Shown here piece by piece: positions 61,229 to 64,000 of a stretch of 64,000 nt of DNA. Source of the DNA: Anaerocolumna sp. MB42-C2 (GTDB lineage Bacteria > Bacillota > Clostridia > Lachnospirales > Lachnospiraceae); assembly GCF_030913705.1 (NCBI RefSeq), contig NZ_CP133190.1, positions 310,001 through 374,000 of the forward strand, in the 5' to 3' direction. The notes beneath the pieces were generated by a model. It ran no database searches, was not told where the DNA came from, and worked only from the letters and a program-made list of their open reading frames with translations. The stretch's first letter is position 1; every line of letters begins with the position of its first letter. A program made the position numbers and the translations under genes.

Positions 61229-61598
61229 CTTTGATAACCTCCTTGTATCCCTCGTCTAATTTACTCATAAATTGTTCTCTTTTTATCCCTAATTCTTTAC
61301 CTTTTTTTACTAATGTCAGTAATTCCTCTAAAAGTTCTTCTTTTTTACATTCAATCAGATTACCGTTGGCTGCTATAAAACTACCTCTTCCTTTGACAGA
61401 ATAGGTAAAACCTCTTCTCTCTAATTCTGTATATGCTTTCTGAATTGTATTCGGATTGATGGATAATTCCATAGATAAGTTCCTTACGGAGGGCAGTTGG
61501 GAATCCGGTTGTAATACTCCCCGCAAAATTAAATCCTGAAATCGTTCCACTATCTGTTCGTATATAGGTCTGCGGTCTTTGTAGTCAATAATGATCAT
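61221..61598 (-). CDS. GntR family regulator, YtrA subfamily
   Basis: 125 aa, the short YtrA type: a winged helix (PIYEQIVERFQDLILRGVLQ, SVRNLSMELSINPNTIQKAY, ELERRGFTYSVKGRGSF) followed by only about 45 residues of helical dimerisation tail. It is the first gene of the ABC operon. A perfect palindrome of the known YtrA type (AGTGTACTA-type half-sites) lies over the start of its transcript, so autorepression is expected. The inducer is probably a wall-active compound, by analogy. Confidence 0.93.
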   Translation of the reverse strand: MIIIDYKDRRPIYEQIVERFQDLILRGVLQPDSQLPSVRNLSMELSINPNTIQKAYTELERRGFTYSVKGRGSFIAANGNLIECKKEELLEELLTLVKKGKELGIKREQFMSKLDEGYKEVIKDD

Positions 61599-61745
61599 AA
61601 AGGCTCCTTTCTTTTAATTATTAAATCGCATAATTGTAATTAATTAATCAATTCGCTATAAATCATTTATAAAGTATCGTTTATTATTTAATCTGTTCTT
61701 TATTGTTTTTAATTACAATCTAACTATAGTATATTCCATATCGCG

Positions 61746-61798
61746 TGTACTATTCTTATTAGTACACTTAGTATATAGATTTCTATAAAAAAAGTCAA
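61746..61798 (-). promoter_or_regulatory. Promoter and palindromic operator of the YtrA-type operon
   Basis: On the minus strand TTGACT (61798-61793), 17 bases, TATACT (61775-61770). TGTACTA (61746-61752) and TAGTACA (61760-61766) form a perfect inverted repeat with a 7-base centre, extended to GTGTACTA/TAGTACAC, just downstream of the -10. Confidence 0.83.
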
Positions 61799-61809
61799 GT
61801 AAAAAATAG

Positions 61810-61881
61810 GCTGTAACATAATAGTTTTCTATACTTGCCTAAAAAAATAAAAAACATGTATATTCTGCTATTTGTTACAGC
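61810..61881 (-). terminator. Terminator-like repeat after gapN
   Basis: GCTGTAACA (minus 61881-61873) and TGTTACAGC (61818-61810) are perfect 9-bp inverted repeats around a 54-base loop, followed on the minus strand by CTATTTTTTA. The loop is long for a classical terminator. Confidence 0.5.
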
Positions 61882-61893
61882 TTATGATATTTT

Positions 61894-63330
61894 TTAGTGA
61901 CTTAGATTTATAACCGTTGCTTTAACCCTAGTCATTGCTTCGATGGAATAACGGATTCCCTGTGTTCCTATTCCGGATTTTTTAACTCCTAAAAACGGAA
62001 AATGGTCCGGTCCACGCTCTGTTTTATTATTTACCTGAACTGTACCTACTTCCAGTCTGCTTGCTACATGAAATGCATCATGTAAATTCTCTGTAAATAC
62101 GGAGCTCTGCAATCCATATTCGGATTGATTTGCCAGATTCACTGCTTCATCTATACTATTAACACGAAGAATCGGTAAAACCGGTCCAAATGGTTCTTCC
62201 CAGGCAACTCGCATATCAGTAGTTACACAATCAAATAAGGTTGGATAAATAAGATTCTCTTCTCTCTTTCCTCCATATATTAACCGGGCACCTTTTGCTT
62301 TCGCATCTTCAATTAAATCCCACACATAATCAGCTGCTTTCGTATTAATTAAAGGTACGATATCTACTTGTTTCTCTAGAGGGTTACCAACCTGTAATTT
62401 TTCAATTTCATCTTTTAGATGGGAGATTAATAAATCTGCCACTTCATCTAACACCAGGATTCGTTTTACAGCGGTACAACGCTGCCCTGAATAAGAAAAA
62501 GCTCCTGCAATTATATTTTTTGCGGCAAATGCTAAATCAGCATCCTTTAATACGATTGCAGCATCTTTACCGCCTAATTCCATTAGTAAAGGAACCATAT
62601 GGGCTTTTTCTGAAATACCGATACCAACTTCTGTACTTCCGGTAAAATTTACAAAGTTTATGTCCGGATGAGTTACAACGTAATCACCGATTACACTTCC
62701 TTTGCCGGTTATTATATTTAAAACTCCCTCCGGCAGTCCGGCAGCTTTAAATATGTTTACTAATTCAACTCCACATAAGCTTCCGGTTGTAGCCGGTTTA
62801 AATACAACCGTATTACCTGCTATCAGTGCCGGTGCTATCTTTGAGGTTGCAAGATTAATGGGATAATTAAAAGGCGAAATGGCAAGAACAACTCCAACAG
62901 GTTCTCTGGTAACCACAGCAAATTTTTCTTTATTAAACCCAGAAAAGGTATCTCCCTGAATACTTTCTCCATGTATACTTTTAGCTGTATCTGCAGTAAA
63001 CCGGATAAAATCTGCAGTTCTTGTTATTTCAGCACCCGCGCTTTTTCTATCTTTACCTACTTCTCTCACTAATAATTCTGTGAGTCTGTCTATATGTTCC
63101 ACCAGGATATCCGCAGCCTTATATAAAATTTCTGCTCTTTCATTTAGGGGTACATTTCTCCAGGAGGAAAATGCTGCTTTTGCCGATTGAATTGCCAAAT
63201 CAGCTTCCTCTTGTGTTAAAGCCGGCACTTTTCCTATTATAGAATTATCTAATGGTGAAGTAATCTGTATATATTGACGATTCTCATTTTTATCCGTTAA
63301 GTCATTAACGTTGTAACTGTGATTGCTCAT
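61894..63330 (-). CDS. gapN: NADP-dependent non-phosphorylating glyceraldehyde-3-phosphate dehydrogenase
   Basis: 478 aa aldehyde dehydrogenase from ATG 63330 (MSNHSYNVND), 7 bases after AAAGGAGAC. Catalytic Cys in GQRCTAVKR, catalytic Glu in LMELGGKDA, and the NADP-site PFNYPINLATSKIAPALIAG. The end ERGPDHFPFLGVKKSGIGTQ with IRYSIEAMTRVK is characteristic of GapN rather than other ALDHs. It oxidises glyceraldehyde-3-phosphate to 3-phosphoglycerate, giving NADPH without ATP. It is a single-gene unit; its place near the glycerol-3-phosphate genes is suggestive because those genes feed triose phosphates. Confidence 0.92.
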   Translation of the reverse strand: MSNHSYNVNDLTDKNENRQYIQITSPLDNSIIGKVPALTQEEADLAIQSAKAAFSSWRNVPLNERAEILYKAADILVEHIDRLTELLVREVGKDRKSAGAEITRTADFIRFTADTAKSIHGESIQGDTFSGFNKEKFAVVTREPVGVVLAISPFNYPINLATSKIAPALIAGNTVVFKPATTGSLCGVELVNIFKAAGLPEGVLNIITGKGSVIGDYVVTHPDINFVNFTGSTEVGIGISEKAHMVPLLMELGGKDAAIVLKDADLAFAAKNIIAGAFSYSGQRCTAVKRILVLDEVADLLISHLKDEIEKLQVGNPLEKQVDIVPLINTKAADYVWDLIEDAKAKGARLIYGGKREENLIYPTLFDCVTTDMRVAWEEPFGPVLPILRVNSIDEAVNLANQSEYGLQSSVFTENLHDAFHVASRLEVGTVQVNNKTERGPDHFPFLGVKKSGIGTQGIRYSIEAMTRVKATVINLSH

Positions 63331-63354
63331 ATTGTGTCTCCTTTCTTTATGCAA

Positions 63355-63847
63355 TACTTATATAGCCATTAATATTATATATTAAAATATACTTGCTATG
63401 AATAGTATTCAGATTTTCAAATAATTTATAAGTAATATGGTTTGTAAGAAGAAATATAATTTTTTGTGTTTAATATATCACAATGATAAAAATAATTGAA
63501 AAAAGTTTAATACTAAATTATTAATCGAAATAAATCTCTCTTACCGGTACTCTGTACTTATTATTAATTCTTATGATTCTTAACTGTTTTCTAAATCACA
63601 GATTTTGTTTGCTGTTAGGATTATCTTAATAAAAAAAAAGTGGTTTGTATGTGATTTTATCACTTTCAATCCACTCTTTTTCTTTTATGCAAGCTATTAT
63701 AAACTACTATAATCTGTTGCCGAAAGTATTTTTACCTTATATTTTTTATTTTCTCTAATTTTTATCCTTTTAAAATATAACCCCTTATATATTTTTACCT
63801 TATTAAAATTATTATCTTAAATCTTTCTTTTCTAACTTTTTGTCTCC
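63355..63847. other. Spacer between gapN and the BlaI-type gene
   Basis: AT-rich and without a gene. A composite hairpin (AGTGG..CCACT enclosing GTGAT..ATCAC, about 63635-63681) with A/T runs on both sides probably ends the BlaI-type transcript. No blaR-like gene follows the repressor gene. Confidence 0.55.
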
Positions 63848-64000
63848 TTATAATTTCTGCTCGCTTACAATTCTCTCCATCTCAAGCAGTTCTCCAGGTG
63901 ATAATTTTTGATATTTCAAATACTCGGATAGAAAAGTATTTAGAGAGCCATTATAAAATTTATTTAGTAATGCCTTGGTTTCAATGTTTTGAACGGTTCT
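63848..64000 (-). CDS. BlaI/MecI/CopY-type repressor, C-terminal end (partial)
   Basis: The frame is open to the right edge (50 codons) and stops at 63848-63850. The translation LLNKFYNGSLNTFLSEYLK then LSPGELLEMERIVSE matches the C-terminal dimerisation helices of BlaI/MecI repressors (pattern FxGSxxxLxxxFLxxxxLSxxELxxLxxLL). The DNA-binding part is outside the window. In this family the partner sensor protease gene blaR usually lies downstream; here the downstream side is empty, so it would have to be upstream or absent. Confidence 0.7.
   Translation of the reverse strand, partial: RTVQNIETKALLNKFYNGSLNTFLSEYLKYQKLSPGELLEMERIVSEQKL

Noticed and set aside
1..64000. CRISPR arrays, tRNA genes, rRNA genes, intact transposases
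   Set aside because: None seen on either strand by eye; a tRNA search program would settle the tRNA point.

Overview
The window looks like chromosome from a low-G+C, spore-former-type anaerobic Firmicute, most plausibly a Lachnospiraceae/Clostridium relative. This rests on AT-rich sequence with strong AGGAGG ribosome sites, consensus SigA promoters, T-box leaders on thrS and leuS, D-proline reductase (Stickland) genes, GlpP-type glycerol control, NADP-dependent GapN and several Bce/Ytr-type ABC modules. The species cannot be named from the sequence alone. No rRNA, tRNA, CRISPR array or intact insertion sequence was seen.

Layout. 1-5058: the end of a proline racemase, then prdC, prdA, a 64-aa protein, prdB and a TetR regulator. 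This is a proline-reductase cluster in which the position expected to be selenocysteine in PrdB is an ordinary Cys codon. 5178-11329: a Gfo/Idh/MocA oxidoreductase, a T-box-controlled thrS, a 2H phosphoesterase, a DUF445 membrane protein and a secreted protein. 11511-20567: an export operon made of an S-layer-homology protein, a large HlyD-like adaptor, a heterodimeric ABC exporter and a second short HlyD-like protein. A consensus promoter starts it and a convergent TetR gene follows it. Three copies of one operator-like sequence lie at the operon promoter (two) and the TetR promoter (one), so the circuit can be read directly. 20580-22910: a scarred region with a broken nucleotidyltransferase gene, a Nudix gene, a small coiled-coil protein and a possible M3-peptidase remnant. 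22915-26482: a two-component system divergent from an ABC-2 transporter. 26649-29345: leuS with a T-box leader. 29548-33976: a complete Bce-like peptide-antibiotic sensing and export module. 35238-39086: arsDA under a consensus promoter with a large inverted repeat, next to a PAT/ArsN-like acetyltransferase and an autoregulated MarR. 39145-45948: a membrane-anchored protein, a DHA2 drug exporter, an AraC remnant, a TSUP transporter, and an AraC regulator divergent from a GH4 alpha-galactosidase. 46176-48090: an Lsa/CplR-like ABC-F ribosome-protection gene with a long leader holding a terminator-like hairpin and a short leader peptide with an Arg-Leu-Arg-Arg motif. 48173-53876: small proteins, a membrane metallophosphoesterase, a YczE-like protein, an EamA transporter with a G/C-tract palindrome at its promoter, and an MFS exporter with its own leader peptide and hairpin. 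54049-58215: a glycerol-3-phosphate oxidation operon (GlpA-like, FAD oxidoreductase, DUF1667) behind a terminator and the antiterminator gene glpP, which itself has a hairpin-rich leader. 58303-61798: a YtrA-type GntR/ABC operon with its palindromic operator. 61894-63330: gapN. 63848-64000: the C-terminus of a BlaI/MecI-type repressor.

Themes. The window is rich in antibiotic- and toxicant-response loci, most with their cis-regulatory signals intact: TetR, MarR, YtrA and ars operators, two leader-peptide attenuator candidates, two T-boxes and a GlpP terminator. The least ordinary items are the apparently selenium-independent proline reductase with a disrupted prdC start, the TetR/S-layer/ABC export circuit, and the RLRR leader peptide ahead of the ABC-F gene.
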